Positions 20,088 to 27,383 of a DNA stretch of 34,257 nt are shown here, piece by piece (the stretch's first letter is position 1; every line of letters starts with the position of its first letter). The notes under the pieces are model-generated. The model worked only from the letters and a program-made list of their open reading frames with translations. It was not told the DNA's origin and ran no database searches. The stretch comes from Pseudomonadota bacterium (lineage in GTDB: Bacteria > Pseudomonadota > Alphaproteobacteria > Rhizobiales > Beijerinckiaceae). The stretch covers positions 1 to 34,257 of the forward strand of contig JAFAEL010000018.1 in NCBI GenBank assembly GCA_023423995.1, given 5' to 3'. The translations under genes and the position numbers were made by a program.

Positions 20088-22826
20088 TCACGGCTCCTGC
20101 TTCCGAAGGAGCAGCAGGGACAGCACCAGGAAGATCAGCGCGAGCCCTGCCAGCACGAGGATGTTGAACCCGAGTTCCATGAAGGGCAGTCCCTTCGTGA
20201 AGGTGCCGAGCGTGATCTGCTGGTACCAGGCCGGCGGCAACGACAGCCCGATCAGCCGCGCGCCGCCCGACAGCGACGAGACGGGAACCAGCAAGCCGGA
20301 AAAGTTGATGGCCGGGATCACGGACAGGAGCGCGGTGGCGAAGACCGCCGCGACCTGCGTCCGGGTGAAGGTCGAGATGAGCTGGCCGAAACCGGTGGTG
20401 GCCGTGACGTAGACAAGGGTGCCGAGCACCAGGGCCGCGACCGAGCCCTTGACGGGCACGTCGAACAAGATGAGGGCGACCAGCACCAGCAGCCCGAGAT
20501 TGATCATCCCGAACCCGATATAGGGGAGCTGCTTGCCGACCAGGAATTCGAACTTCGTGGTCGGCGTGGAGCGGAAATTCGCGATAGACCCCGTCTCCTT
20601 CTCGCGCACGACCGCGATCGCCGACATGATGGCCGGGATGAGGATCAGCAGCAGCATCACGACGCCCGGCACCATGGCGTTGACGCTCTTGAAGGCCTGG
20701 TTGTAGCGGAAGCGCGTCTCCACGCTCACGGGCAAGCTGTTCGATCCGGCTCCGGTGCGCTCCAGGCTGAGCTGATAGGCGTATTGGTTCGCCAGGCCCG
20801 TGACGTATCCGCGGGACGTCTCGGCCCGGAACGGCATCGCCCCGTCCAGCCAGACGGAGACTTCCGGCGTCCGGCCCGCCTGGAGGTCGCGGCCGAAGCC
20901 GGGCGGGATCTCCAGGGCGACCTGCACGCTGCCGCTGCGAAACCGCTCGTCGAGCTGGTTCACGGACCGGATGGGCGGCTGCTCGCTGAAATACCGCGAA
21001 CTCGTGAAGGCATCGACCAGCTGGCGGCTTTCCGGGCTGTTGTCCTGGTCGAAGGCCGCGAAGCGGAGATTCTCGACGTCGAAGGAGATGCCATAGCCGA
21101 AGGCGATCATCAGCATGATCGGGCCGATGAAGGCGAACGCGATCCTGATCGGATCCCGCAGCAGCTCCATGGTTTCGCGCCGGGCATAGGCCCAGAGCCG
21201 GCGGGGACTGAAGCGCCGCGGCCGCTGCGGGACGGAACGCGGCGCCGGCGCCGTAGTGTCCAGCGCCGGCTCGGCCGGCGCGCCCCGCTCGATGCCGGCC
21301 GCCTCGGCAAGGTAGTCGATGAAGCAATCCTCGAGCGAGGCGCTGCCACGCTCCCGCACGAGCTCCTCGGGGCTGCCGACCGCGAGCACCCGTCCGGCAT
21401 GCATCAGCGAGATGCGGTCGCAGCGCTCCGCCTCGTTCATGAAGTGGGTGGAGATGAAGATGGTGACGCCCTCGTCGCGCGAGAGGTCGATCAGCGTCCG
21501 CCAGAACGAGTCGCGTGCGATGGGATCCACGCCGGAGGTCGGCTCGTCGAGGATCAGCATGGCGGGCCTGTGGAGCACGGCGACCGCCAACTGCAGGCGC
21601 TGCTTCATACCGAGCGGCAGGCTTTCGGGCCGCGCGTGCCTGACCGCGTGGAGTTCGTAGCGCTCGAGCAGCTCCGCGATGCGGACCGGGATGTCGTCCG
21701 AGGAGAGGTGATAAAGGTGCGCGTGCAGCTCGAGGTTCTGCAGCACCGTCAGCTCGCCGTAGAGCGAGAAGGCTTGCGACATGTAGCCGACGTTGCGGCG
21801 GGTCTCCATGTCGCTGTCGCTGATCGGCCGGCCGAACAGCTTCGCGGTCCCCTCCGTGACCGGCAGGAGGCCGGTCAGCATCTTCATCGTGGTGGACTTG
21901 CCGCAGCCGTTCGAGCCGAGGAATCCGAAGATCTCGCCGCGGCCGATGCGGAAGCTGACATCGTCCACCGCCGTGAAATCGCCGAAGCGCCGCGTCAGGT
22001 GTTCGGCCTCGATCGCAGGCGTGGTGTCGAGGCTCGGCGGCCGGGGGCGCGGCACGACAGGCTTGTGCTGGGCCTGCTTCTCCGGCGGCAGCAGCGCGAT
22101 GAAGGCGGATTCGAGGTCGGATTTGCCCGTCCTGGCCAGCAGCTCGGCCGGCGTGCCGGTCGCGATCACCCGGCCGTCGTCCATGGCGACCAGCCAGTCG
22201 AAGCGCGACGCCTCGTCCATGTAGGCGGTCGCGACGAAGACGCTCATGCCCGCCTGCCGTGCCCGGATCGACCCGATGAGGTCCCAGAACTGGCCGCGCG
22301 AGAGCGGGTCCACGCCCGTCGTCGGCTCGTCCAGGACCAGCAGATCGGGATCGTGGATGAGCGCGCAGCACAGGCTGAGCTTCTGTTTCATGCCGCCCGA
22401 CAGCTTCCCTGCCGGGCGCGCCTCGAAGGGGTCGAGCCCGGTTGCCGTGAGCAGCTCGGTGATGTGGCGCCGCCGCTCCGAAGGGCCTTGGCCGAAAAGC
22501 CGGCCATGGAAGTCGATGTTCTCGAAGACGCTGAGCGTCGGGTAGAGATTGCGGCCCAGGCCCTGGGGCATGTAGGCGATCCGCGCGCCCTCCTTTGCCC
22601 GGTGGCGGCGGTCGGCCATGTCGCCGCCCAGCGCCAGGACCTTGCCCTTCTGGATCCGGCGGACGCCGGACACGATGGCCAGCAGCGTCGATTTTCCGAC
22701 CCCGTCCGGCCCGATGATCCCCACCATCTTCCCGGCCGGCATGTCGGCCGAGACGTCGTCGAGCGCGACCGTATCGCCGTACCGGTGCGAGACATGCTCG
22801 AACCGGGCGACAGCGGCCCCCTCCAT
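20088..22826 (-). CDS. rbbA: RbbA-like ribosome-associated ATPase/ABC transporter fusion
   Basis: 912 residues, the length of E. coli RbbA. Two ATPase domains come first. NBD1 has GPDGVGKST, LSGGMKQKLSL and LLVLDEPTTGVD. NBD2 (about 280-500) has GSNGCGKST, the family's LPLGMKQRLQLAVAV signature and LILDEPTSGVDPIARD. An ABC-2 permease domain (about 555-905) follows with six helices. In E. coli the ATPase part associates with ribosomes, and the full protein sits with YhiI and YhhJ as a presumed exporter. The frame is open much further upstream, but ATG at 22826 overlaps the HlyD stop by one base (TGATG) and starts directly with the NBD. Confidence 0.92.
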   Translation of the reverse strand: MEGAAVARFEHVSHRYGDTVALDDVSADMPAGKMVGIIGPDGVGKSTLLAIVSGVRRIQKGKVLALGGDMADRRHRAKEGARIAYMPQGLGRNLYPTLSVFENIDFHGRLFGQGPSERRRHITELLTATGLDPFEARPAGKLSGGMKQKLSLCCALIHDPDLLVLDEPTTGVDPLSRGQFWDLIGSIRARQAGMSVFVATAYMDEASRFDWLVAMDDGRVIATGTPAELLARTGKSDLESAFIALLPPEKQAQHKPVVPRPRPPSLDTTPAIEAEHLTRRFGDFTAVDDVSFRIGRGEIFGFLGSNGCGKSTTMKMLTGLLPVTEGTAKLFGRPISDSDMETRRNVGYMSQAFSLYGELTVLQNLELHAHLYHLSSDDIPVRIAELLERYELHAVRHARPESLPLGMKQRLQLAVAVLHRPAMLILDEPTSGVDPIARDSFWRTLIDLSRDEGVTIFISTHFMNEAERCDRISLMHAGRVLAVGSPEELVRERGSASLEDCFIDYLAEAAGIERGAPAEPALDTTAPAPRSVPQRPRRFSPRRLWAYARRETMELLRDPIRIAFAFIGPIMLMIAFGYGISFDVENLRFAAFDQDNSPESRQLVDAFTSSRYFSEQPPIRSVNQLDERFRSGSVQVALEIPPGFGRDLQAGRTPEVSVWLDGAMPFRAETSRGYVTGLANQYAYQLSLERTGAGSNSLPVSVETRFRYNQAFKSVNAMVPGVVMLLLILIPAIMSAIAVVREKETGSIANFRSTPTTKFEFLVGKQLPYIGFGMINLGLLVLVALILFDVPVKGSVAALVLGTLVYVTATTGFGQLISTFTRTQVAAVFATALLSVIPAINFSGLLVPVSSLSGGARLIGLSLPPAWYQQITLGTFTKGLPFMELGFNILVLAGLALIFLVLSLLLLRKQEP

Positions 22827-23845
22827 CACGGCAGCTTCACGGCGAGGTCTGGCGGCCAGGGCACGTCGGGGTTCGTGCGGACGAAGCCCATTCCGCGAAC
22901 GCCCGTCTTCACCCGGTCGTGGTAGTCTGCGAGGACCTTCGGGTCGATCTGGAGCTTGACGCGAAAGGTGAGCTTCTCGCGCTCCTCCGCGGTCTCCACC
23001 GTCTTCGGGGTGAATTGCGCCTCGGTCGCCACGAAGCTGATGGTCGCCGGCACGACATATTGGGGCACGGGGTCGAGGATGATGCGAGCCTCGTCGTTCA
23101 GCGCGAGGGGGCCGGCCTCGGCGGCCGGCAGGTAGATCGTCATGTAGACGTCGCTGAGGTCGAGCAGGGTCAGGATGCGCGTTCCCGCGCCGACCACCTC
23201 GCCCTGCTGCGCGAGCTTGTACTGCACGCGCCCGTCGCATGGCGCGCGCAGAACGAGGTCGACCAGTATGGCCTCCAGCCGCTGCACGTCGGCCTCGGCG
23301 CTCTGCACGGCGAATTGGGCCTGGTCGCGCTGGGCCTCGGCTGCCGCGAGCGCGGCCGCGGCGGAATCGGCCTTCGCCTTGCGCTGGTCGAAGATCTGTT
23401 GGGTCATGTAGCCCTTTCCGACCAGTTCCTTGCCGCGGTCGAAGTCGCTCGACGCGAAGACCAGGTCGCTCTTGCGCTGGGCAATCAGGGCAACGGCTTC
23501 CGCGAGACTCTGCTTGGCCCGCAGAACCTGCGCCTGGGCGCCGCGGAGCTGGGCTTCCGTCTCAGGTGACGAGATCTCCGCAACGACCTCGCCCGCCTTG
23601 ACCTCGTCGCCCTCCCTGACGAGGACCTTCGAGAGGCGCCCGGCATATTTGGCCGACACATCGACCTGCGTGGCCTCGATCCGCCCGTTGGACTTGACGA
23701 TGCCGGCCGGCATCGTCTGGCCCCGAAGCCTCTCGATCAGCTGCATGAGGCGCGACTGGGCCGAGGACGGAGACGGGGCGGCGAGCCCGCCCGCAACCAG
23801 TCCTGCAACCAGCACGACCGTGCTGAGGGATTTGGCCCGGCTCAT
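22826..23845 (-). CDS. yhiI: HlyD-family periplasmic adaptor, YhiI-like
   Basis: 339 residues. Signal peptide or membrane anchor at 1-29 (STVVLVAGLVAGGLAAPSPSSAQS). The lipoyl half-motifs are VDVSAKYAGRLSKVLVREGDEVKAGEVV and APCDGRVQYKLAQQGEVV, separated by a coiled coil (about 95-180). Beta-barrel segments follow. First gene of the yhiI-rbbA-yhhJ operon and translationally coupled to rbbA. It likely links the ABC-2 pump to an outer-membrane channel; no TolC-like gene is in the window. ATG at 23845. Confidence 0.88.
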   Translation of the reverse strand: MSRAKSLSTVVLVAGLVAGGLAAPSPSSAQSRLMQLIERLRGQTMPAGIVKSNGRIEATQVDVSAKYAGRLSKVLVREGDEVKAGEVVAEISSPETEAQLRGAQAQVLRAKQSLAEAVALIAQRKSDLVFASSDFDRGKELVGKGYMTQQIFDQRKAKADSAAAALAAAEAQRDQAQFAVQSAEADVQRLEAILVDLVLRAPCDGRVQYKLAQQGEVVGAGTRILTLLDLSDVYMTIYLPAAEAGPLALNDEARIILDPVPQYVVPATISFVATEAQFTPKTVETAEEREKLTFRVKLQIDPKVLADYHDRVKTGVRGMGFVRTNPDVPWPPDLAVKLP

Positions 23846-24250
23846 GCCGTCGCTCCGGCGCGGTTCTATCCGGCAGGAAGATCGCTTCCTCCCTCGGCGT
23901 CAACTCGTGGTGGCAGGGAATGATCCGGCTTCGCCTCGGCCGGCGGGTCGACTTGGGGGCAGGACGCAGTCGCGACCGACACGGGGCAGGCCGCGATTCG
24001 TCCGCTTTCGTCCATAGTAACGCGCGGCCGGTGGTGTCGGCGTTTCCATCAATCCGGCCCTGCGCGACGAATCAACGGCTCGGCAGCGCAGAATTTCTGT
24101 GCAGGTGGGCGACTAAGTCGGGGCGTGTTTTCTTCGCCCTGGCCAGCTGCAATGCCTTCTCGGCGGGCGCAAGTGGCTGGAGTGTGCCGTGCACAGAGGG
24201 TCGAAAGGTAAAATAATCGTGAAAGATCTACGGATAATCCTGCGCAGTTC

Positions 24251-24266
24251 TACCCCTCAGGTAGTA
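24251..24266. promoter_or_regulatory. Inverted repeat resembling a NarL/FixJ-type site
   Basis: TACCCCT-CA-GGTAGTA is an imperfect inverted repeat; TACCCCT fits the NarL heptamer pattern TACYYMT. It overlaps an 11-bp palindrome AGGTAGTACCT (24259-24269). Located 140 bases before the Crp/Fnr-type start. Protein unknown. Confidence 0.3.
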
Positions 24267-24340
24267 CCTCACCCAGGTTATCGTTCTGCGATATCGCCGG
24301 TCAGCATCCGCGAATAACATCCGGCTGATCCGGCCCGGGG

Positions 24341-24369
24341 CTCCACACGCCACGGTCCGTGGGGTGGAG
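24341..24369. promoter_or_regulatory. Nested palindrome before the Crp/Fnr-type gene
   Basis: A 13-bp perfect core CCACGG-T-CCGTGG (24350-24362) is enclosed by CTCCA (24341-24345) and TGGAG (24365-24369). It ends 37 bases before the GTG start, so it could be an operator or an RNA hairpin in the leader. Confidence 0.4.
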
Positions 24370-24406
24370 ACATTAGCGGGCTCCCGTGCCGGAGAGGGGG
24401 GCGTCC

Positions 24407-25159
24407 GTGCATTATCCACTGAGGGAAGAACCGCATCCGCTCGTCCGCAAGATGGAGAGCATCGTCGATCTTGCGGCCGACGAGCGGGAGAGCCTCCGCG
24501 CCTTGCCGATGCTTGTGCGCGAGATCGGGCCCGATCAGGACATCGTGCGCGAGGGCGACAGGCCGTCCCAGTCCTGCCTGATCCTGGAGGGCATCGCGTC
24601 GCGCTACAAGCTCGCGGGAGAATCCCGTCGACAGATCCTGGCCTTCCACATCCCGGGCGAAATCCCCGATCTGCAGTGCCTCCACCTCCGGACGATGGAT
24701 CACGACGTCGCGATGGTGACCGCCGGCCGGGTCGGGTTCATCCAGCACCGGGTGCTCGAAGATCTGATGGCCCGCCACCCCCGGATCGCGGGCTCGTTCT
24801 GGCGGGAGACCCTCATCGATGCCGCGACCTTCCGCGAGTGGATGGTCGGGATGGGGCGCCGCAAGGCGCTCTCCCGGATGGCCCACTTCTTCTGCGAGAT
24901 GTATGCGCGGCTCGACGCCATCGGCATGGCCGCGGACGGGACGGTGCCGCTGCCGATCACGCAGGAGGAGATCGGCGACGCGCTCGGCCTCTCGGCCGTG
25001 CACGTCAACCGGTCGCTCCAGGAACTCCGCGGTCAGAGCCTCATCATGGTCGGACGGGGCAGGCTGACCATCCTGGACTGGGAGGCGCTCGCCGCGATCG
25101 GCGAATTCGAGCCGACCTATCTCCACCTCCATGCGAACGACATGGGGAGGGGACGCTAG
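24407..25159 (+). CDS. Crp/Fnr-family transcriptional regulator
   Basis: 250 residues. An N-terminal cyclic-nucleotide-binding-like beta-barrel (about 25-125; IVREGDRPSQSCLILEGIASRYK, FHIPGEIPDLQ) is followed by the dimer helix and a C-terminal winged helix-turn-helix (about 165-235) with TQEEIGDALGLSAVHVNRSLQELR as the recognition helix region. There is no Fnr iron-sulfur cysteine cluster. GTG at 24407 is preferred because GGAGAGGGGG (24391-24400) ends six bases before it; GTG at 24386 lacks such a site. Divergent from the yhiI-rbbA-yhhJ operon and convergent with badI. Effector and targets unknown. Confidence 0.87.
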   Translation: MHYPLREEPHPLVRKMESIVDLAADERESLRALPMLVREIGPDQDIVREGDRPSQSCLILEGIASRYKLAGESRRQILAFHIPGEIPDLQCLHLRTMDHDVAMVTAGRVGFIQHRVLEDLMARHPRIAGSFWRETLIDAATFREWMVGMGRRKALSRMAHFFCEMYARLDAIGMAADGTVPLPITQEEIGDALGLSAVHVNRSLQELRGQSLIMVGRGRLTILDWEALAAIGEFEPTYLHLHANDMGRGR

Positions 25160-25171
25160 GCCGGCCCCCGT

Positions 25172-25969
25172 TCAGCCGTCCGACTTCTTGGCGGGGTTGC
25201 GGAAGTCGGGTTTGCGCTTCTCGCGGAACGCGATGCCGCCTTCCCGGGATTCGTCGGTGTCGTAATAGAGGCTGAGCGCCTGCATCCCCATTGAGGCGAT
25301 GCCGCGGATGCTCTCGGTGTCGGCGTTGAAGGAGCGCTTGGCGATGGCGAGCGCGGTCGGGCTGCGCTCCATCAGCTCGGCACACCAGCGGTCCACTTCG
25401 GCGTCGAGCTCCTCGTGCGGCACAACGGCGTTCACGAGCCCGAGCTGCATCGCCTCCTGTGCCGTGTAGCGGCGGCACAGATACCAGATCTCGCGGGCCC
25501 GCTTCTCGCCGACCACGCGCGCCAGATAGGCCGTGCCGAAGCCCGGATCGACCGAGCCGACCTTCGGGCCGACCTGGCCGAACTGCGCCTTCTCGGATGC
25601 GATCGTGAGGTCGCAGATCGTGGCCAGCACATTGCCGCCGCCGATGGCAAAACCCTGGACGCGGGCGATGACCGGCTTCGGCACGTCGCGGATGAGGCTC
25701 TGCAGCTCCTCGATCGGCAGGCCGATCGTGCCGCGGCCATCGTACTGGCCGTCATGGGCGGTCTGGTCGCCGCCGGTGCAGAACGCCTTGTCGCCCGCGC
25801 CCGCCAGGACGATTACGCCGATCTTCTTGTTCCAGCCCGCGCGCTGGAAGGCGTGGATCAACTCCTCCACGGTCTGGCCGCGGAAGGCGTTGTAGCGGTC
25901 CGGCCGGTTGATGGTGATGCGGGCGACGCCATCGCCGCGCTCTTCGTAGAGGATGTCCTCGTAGGTCAT
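25172..25969 (-). CDS. badI: 2-Ketocyclohexanecarboxyl-CoA hydrolase
   Basis: 265 residues, crotonase fold. BadI opens the ring of 2-ketocyclohexanecarboxyl-CoA to pimeloyl-CoA in alicyclic acid and anaerobic benzoate degradation. The close relative MenB differs in context. Seen here: NRPDRYNAFRGQTVEELIHAF, the oxyanion-hole segment DKAFCTGGDQ and GFAIGGGNVLATICDLTIAS, and QVGPKVGSVDPGFGTAYLARVVG. Together with the adjoining badH this points to BadI rather than naphthoyl-CoA synthase. The frame is open far upstream, but ATG at 25969 is preceded by GGGAG and gives the family length. It follows badH after 20 bases. Confidence 0.87.
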   Translation of the reverse strand: MTYEDILYEERGDGVARITINRPDRYNAFRGQTVEELIHAFQRAGWNKKIGVIVLAGAGDKAFCTGGDQTAHDGQYDGRGTIGLPIEELQSLIRDVPKPVIARVQGFAIGGGNVLATICDLTIASEKAQFGQVGPKVGSVDPGFGTAYLARVVGEKRAREIWYLCRRYTAQEAMQLGLVNAVVPHEELDAEVDRWCAELMERSPTALAIAKRSFNADTESIRGIASMGMQALSLYYDTDESREGGIAFREKRKPDFRNPAKKSDG

Positions 25970-25989
25970 GTCTCGCTCCCTTTGCGCGC

Positions 25990-26757
25990 TCAGCCGGCCA
26001 TCGAGAGGCCGCCCGAGACGCTGATCACCTGGCCGGTCACGTAGGCGGCGTCGTCGCTGGCGAAGAAGCTGATCGCGCCGGGCAGGTCGTCCGGCTGGCC
26101 GATCCGGCCGAGCGGGATGGACCGGCGGAAGGATTCCATCAGCTTCTCGGGGTTGCCGGCTCCCTTCCTGAACTCCTCGAAGAGGTTCGTGTCCGTCGGC
26201 CCGGGGCAGACGACGTTCAGGGTGATGCCGTGCCGGGCGTGTTCGCGCGCGAGCGTCTTGGTCAGGCCGAGGAGGGCAGACTTGCAGGCCGCATAGACGG
26301 CCTCGCCCGTCGAGCCGACCCGGGCCGCGTCGGAGGCGACGTTCACCACCCGGCCGTAGCCGCGCTCGACCATGCCGGGCAGCACGAGGTGGTGCATGTT
26401 CAGCGCGCCGACGAGGTTGACGGAGATCAGCCGCTCCCACTCGGACGGTTCCGTCGCCAGGAACGGCTTGAAGATGTCGAACCCGGCATTGTTGACCAGG
26501 ATCGAGATCGGACCGAGCGCCTCGCCGGCGCCCTTCACGGCGGCCTCGACCTCGTCGCGCTTCGTGATGTCGCACCGGAATGCCGCGGCCTTGCCGCCCG
26601 CACCCGCGATTTCAGTCGCGACCTTTTCGGCCGCCGCGAGGTCGAGATCGAGGACCGCGACCGCGGCCCCCTCGCGGGCGAAGCGCCTGCAGGTCGCCGA
26701 GCCGATCCCGCCGGCGCCGCCGGTCACGATCGCCGTCTTGCCTTGAAGCCTCGTCAC
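25990..26757 (-). CDS. badH: 2-Hydroxycyclohexanecarboxyl-CoA dehydrogenase (SDR)
   Basis: 255 residues, classical short-chain dehydrogenase. Cofactor motif TGGAGGIGSATC (12-23), D61-I (CDIT), NNAG, catalytic S in NVASDAA and Y-x-x-x-K in VYAACKS. BadH oxidises 2-hydroxycyclohexane-1-carboxyl-CoA to the 2-keto form with NAD+. The specific assignment depends on its pairing with badI and on the nearby aliA/aliB; as an isolated SDR it would not be assignable. GTG at 26757 with AGGGA upstream. Divergent from the MarR-type regulator gene. Confidence 0.82.
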   Translation of the reverse strand: MTRLQGKTAIVTGGAGGIGSATCRRFAREGAAVAVLDLDLAAAEKVATEIAGAGGKAAAFRCDITKRDEVEAAVKGAGEALGPISILVNNAGFDIFKPFLATEPSEWERLISVNLVGALNMHHLVLPGMVERGYGRVVNVASDAARVGSTGEAVYAACKSALLGLTKTLAREHARHGITLNVVCPGPTDTNLFEEFRKGAGNPEKLMESFRRSIPLGRIGQPDDLPGAISFFASDDAAYVTGQVISVSGGLSMAG

Positions 26758-26811
26758 GTGCAGCGATCCCTTCGATTGTGCTGGCGCAGCCTAAGCAAGC
26801 CTGCGTAGAAA

Positions 26812-26827
26812 TAGCAATACCTTGTCA
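26812..26827. promoter_or_regulatory. BadR-like operator over the badH -35 and in the badR leader
   Basis: TAGCAATACCTTGTCA on the plus strand, imperfect inverted repeat CAA-TACC-TTG. The core CAATACCTTG differs by one base from CAATACATTG upstream of aliB. The minus-strand TTGCTA (26812-26817), a plausible badH -35, overlaps it in the same register as at aliB. It also lies 20 bases before the badR start. Confidence 0.5.
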
Positions 26828-26846
26828 TATCTGGATTCGGGCGGCC

Positions 26847-27365
26847 TTGGCAGACACTCGACGGACCCCTCCACCGGCCGATCCGACCCGCTTCGACCTG
26901 GCGAACCGGCTTTATTTCCGGCTCTACCAGAGCTCGAATCTCATGCACAAAGTCGGCACCCGCGCGGTGTCGAGCTTCGGCAGCACGACCCAGCAATGGG
27001 CCGTGCTCGGCGCGCTCGCGCGGCCGCGCGTGGGCCAGGCCGGCATGAGCGTGAAGGAGCTCATCGCGTTCCTCATGCTCACCCGGCAGAACCTCTCGAT
27101 CGTGCTCGACCGGCTCGAGAGCCGCGGCTGGATCGAGCGCGTGCAGGATCTCGAGGACCGGCGCAGCCGCCGCATCCGCCTGACCGACACGGGACAGGCC
27201 GAGTGGGCCCGCATGCTCGAGGAGATCAGGTCGTTCTACGACGTCTCCCTGGCCGGGCTGTCGTCGGAAGAGCTCCTGCAGCTCTACCGCCTCCTGGACC
27301 GCCTCCGGGACGGGCTTGCCGCCATGGCGGCCGACGACAATGGCCGTGAGGAGGAGCCGGCCTGA
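26847..27365 (+). CDS. badR: MarR-family regulator, BadR-like
   Basis: 172 residues. Winged helix-turn-helix of MarR type: STTQQWAVLGALA, MSVKELIAFLMLTRQNLSIVLDRLESRGWIERV, then the wing EDRRSRRIRLTDTGQ. In Rhodopseudomonas palustris BadR is a MarR repressor of the cyclohexanecarboxylate genes, relieved by a pathway CoA-thioester; position divergent from badH supports the same role here. The frame is open far upstream because of GC bias. The first start in a family-like position is TTG at 26847 (MADTRRTPP); no strong ribosome site precedes it, so this start is tentative. Its stop codon is in the loop of a hairpin. Confidence 0.75.
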   Translation: MADTRRTPPPADPTRFDLANRLYFRLYQSSNLMHKVGTRAVSSFGSTTQQWAVLGALARPRVGQAGMSVKELIAFLMLTRQNLSIVLDRLESRGWIERVQDLEDRRSRRIRLTDTGQAEWARMLEEIRSFYDVSLAGLSSEELLQLYRLLDRLRDGLAAMAADDNGREEEPA

Positions 27366-27373
27366 GGGCCGGC
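27356..27373. terminator. Hairpin with the badR stop codon in its loop
   Basis: GCCGGCC (27356-27362), loop TGAG, GGCCGGC (27367-27373): a perfect 7-bp stem. The loop contains the badR TGA. It lies 10 bases beyond the convergent solute-binding protein gene's stop, so it can serve both. Confidence 0.55.
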
Positions 27374-27383
27374 CCCTCCCGGG

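Larger units (their letters stand above)
23846..24406. other. Divergent intergenic region, yhiI / Crp-Fnr regulator
   Basis: 561 bases with no credible gene. On the right side are TACCCCT-CA-GGTAGTA (24251-24266), TATCG-TTCTG-CGATA (24279-24293), and a 29-bp nested palindrome (24341-24369) with core CCACGG-T-CCGTGG flanked by CTCCA/TGGAG. The left 300 bases, next to yhiI, show no clear promoter or repeat to my eye. Confidence 0.5.

Noticed and set aside
20083..22371. Very long open frames in alternative frames over the ABC transporter genes (also 19977-22925 on the plus strand)
   Set aside because: Arg/Gly/Ala-rich translations with no family motifs; they are GC-bias shadows of rbbA, which has complete Walker and signature motifs.
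23920..24216. 98-codon frame in the yhiI/Crp-Fnr intergenic region
   Set aside because: Composition and lack of motifs or a ribosome site suggest chance; no similarity to known small proteins.
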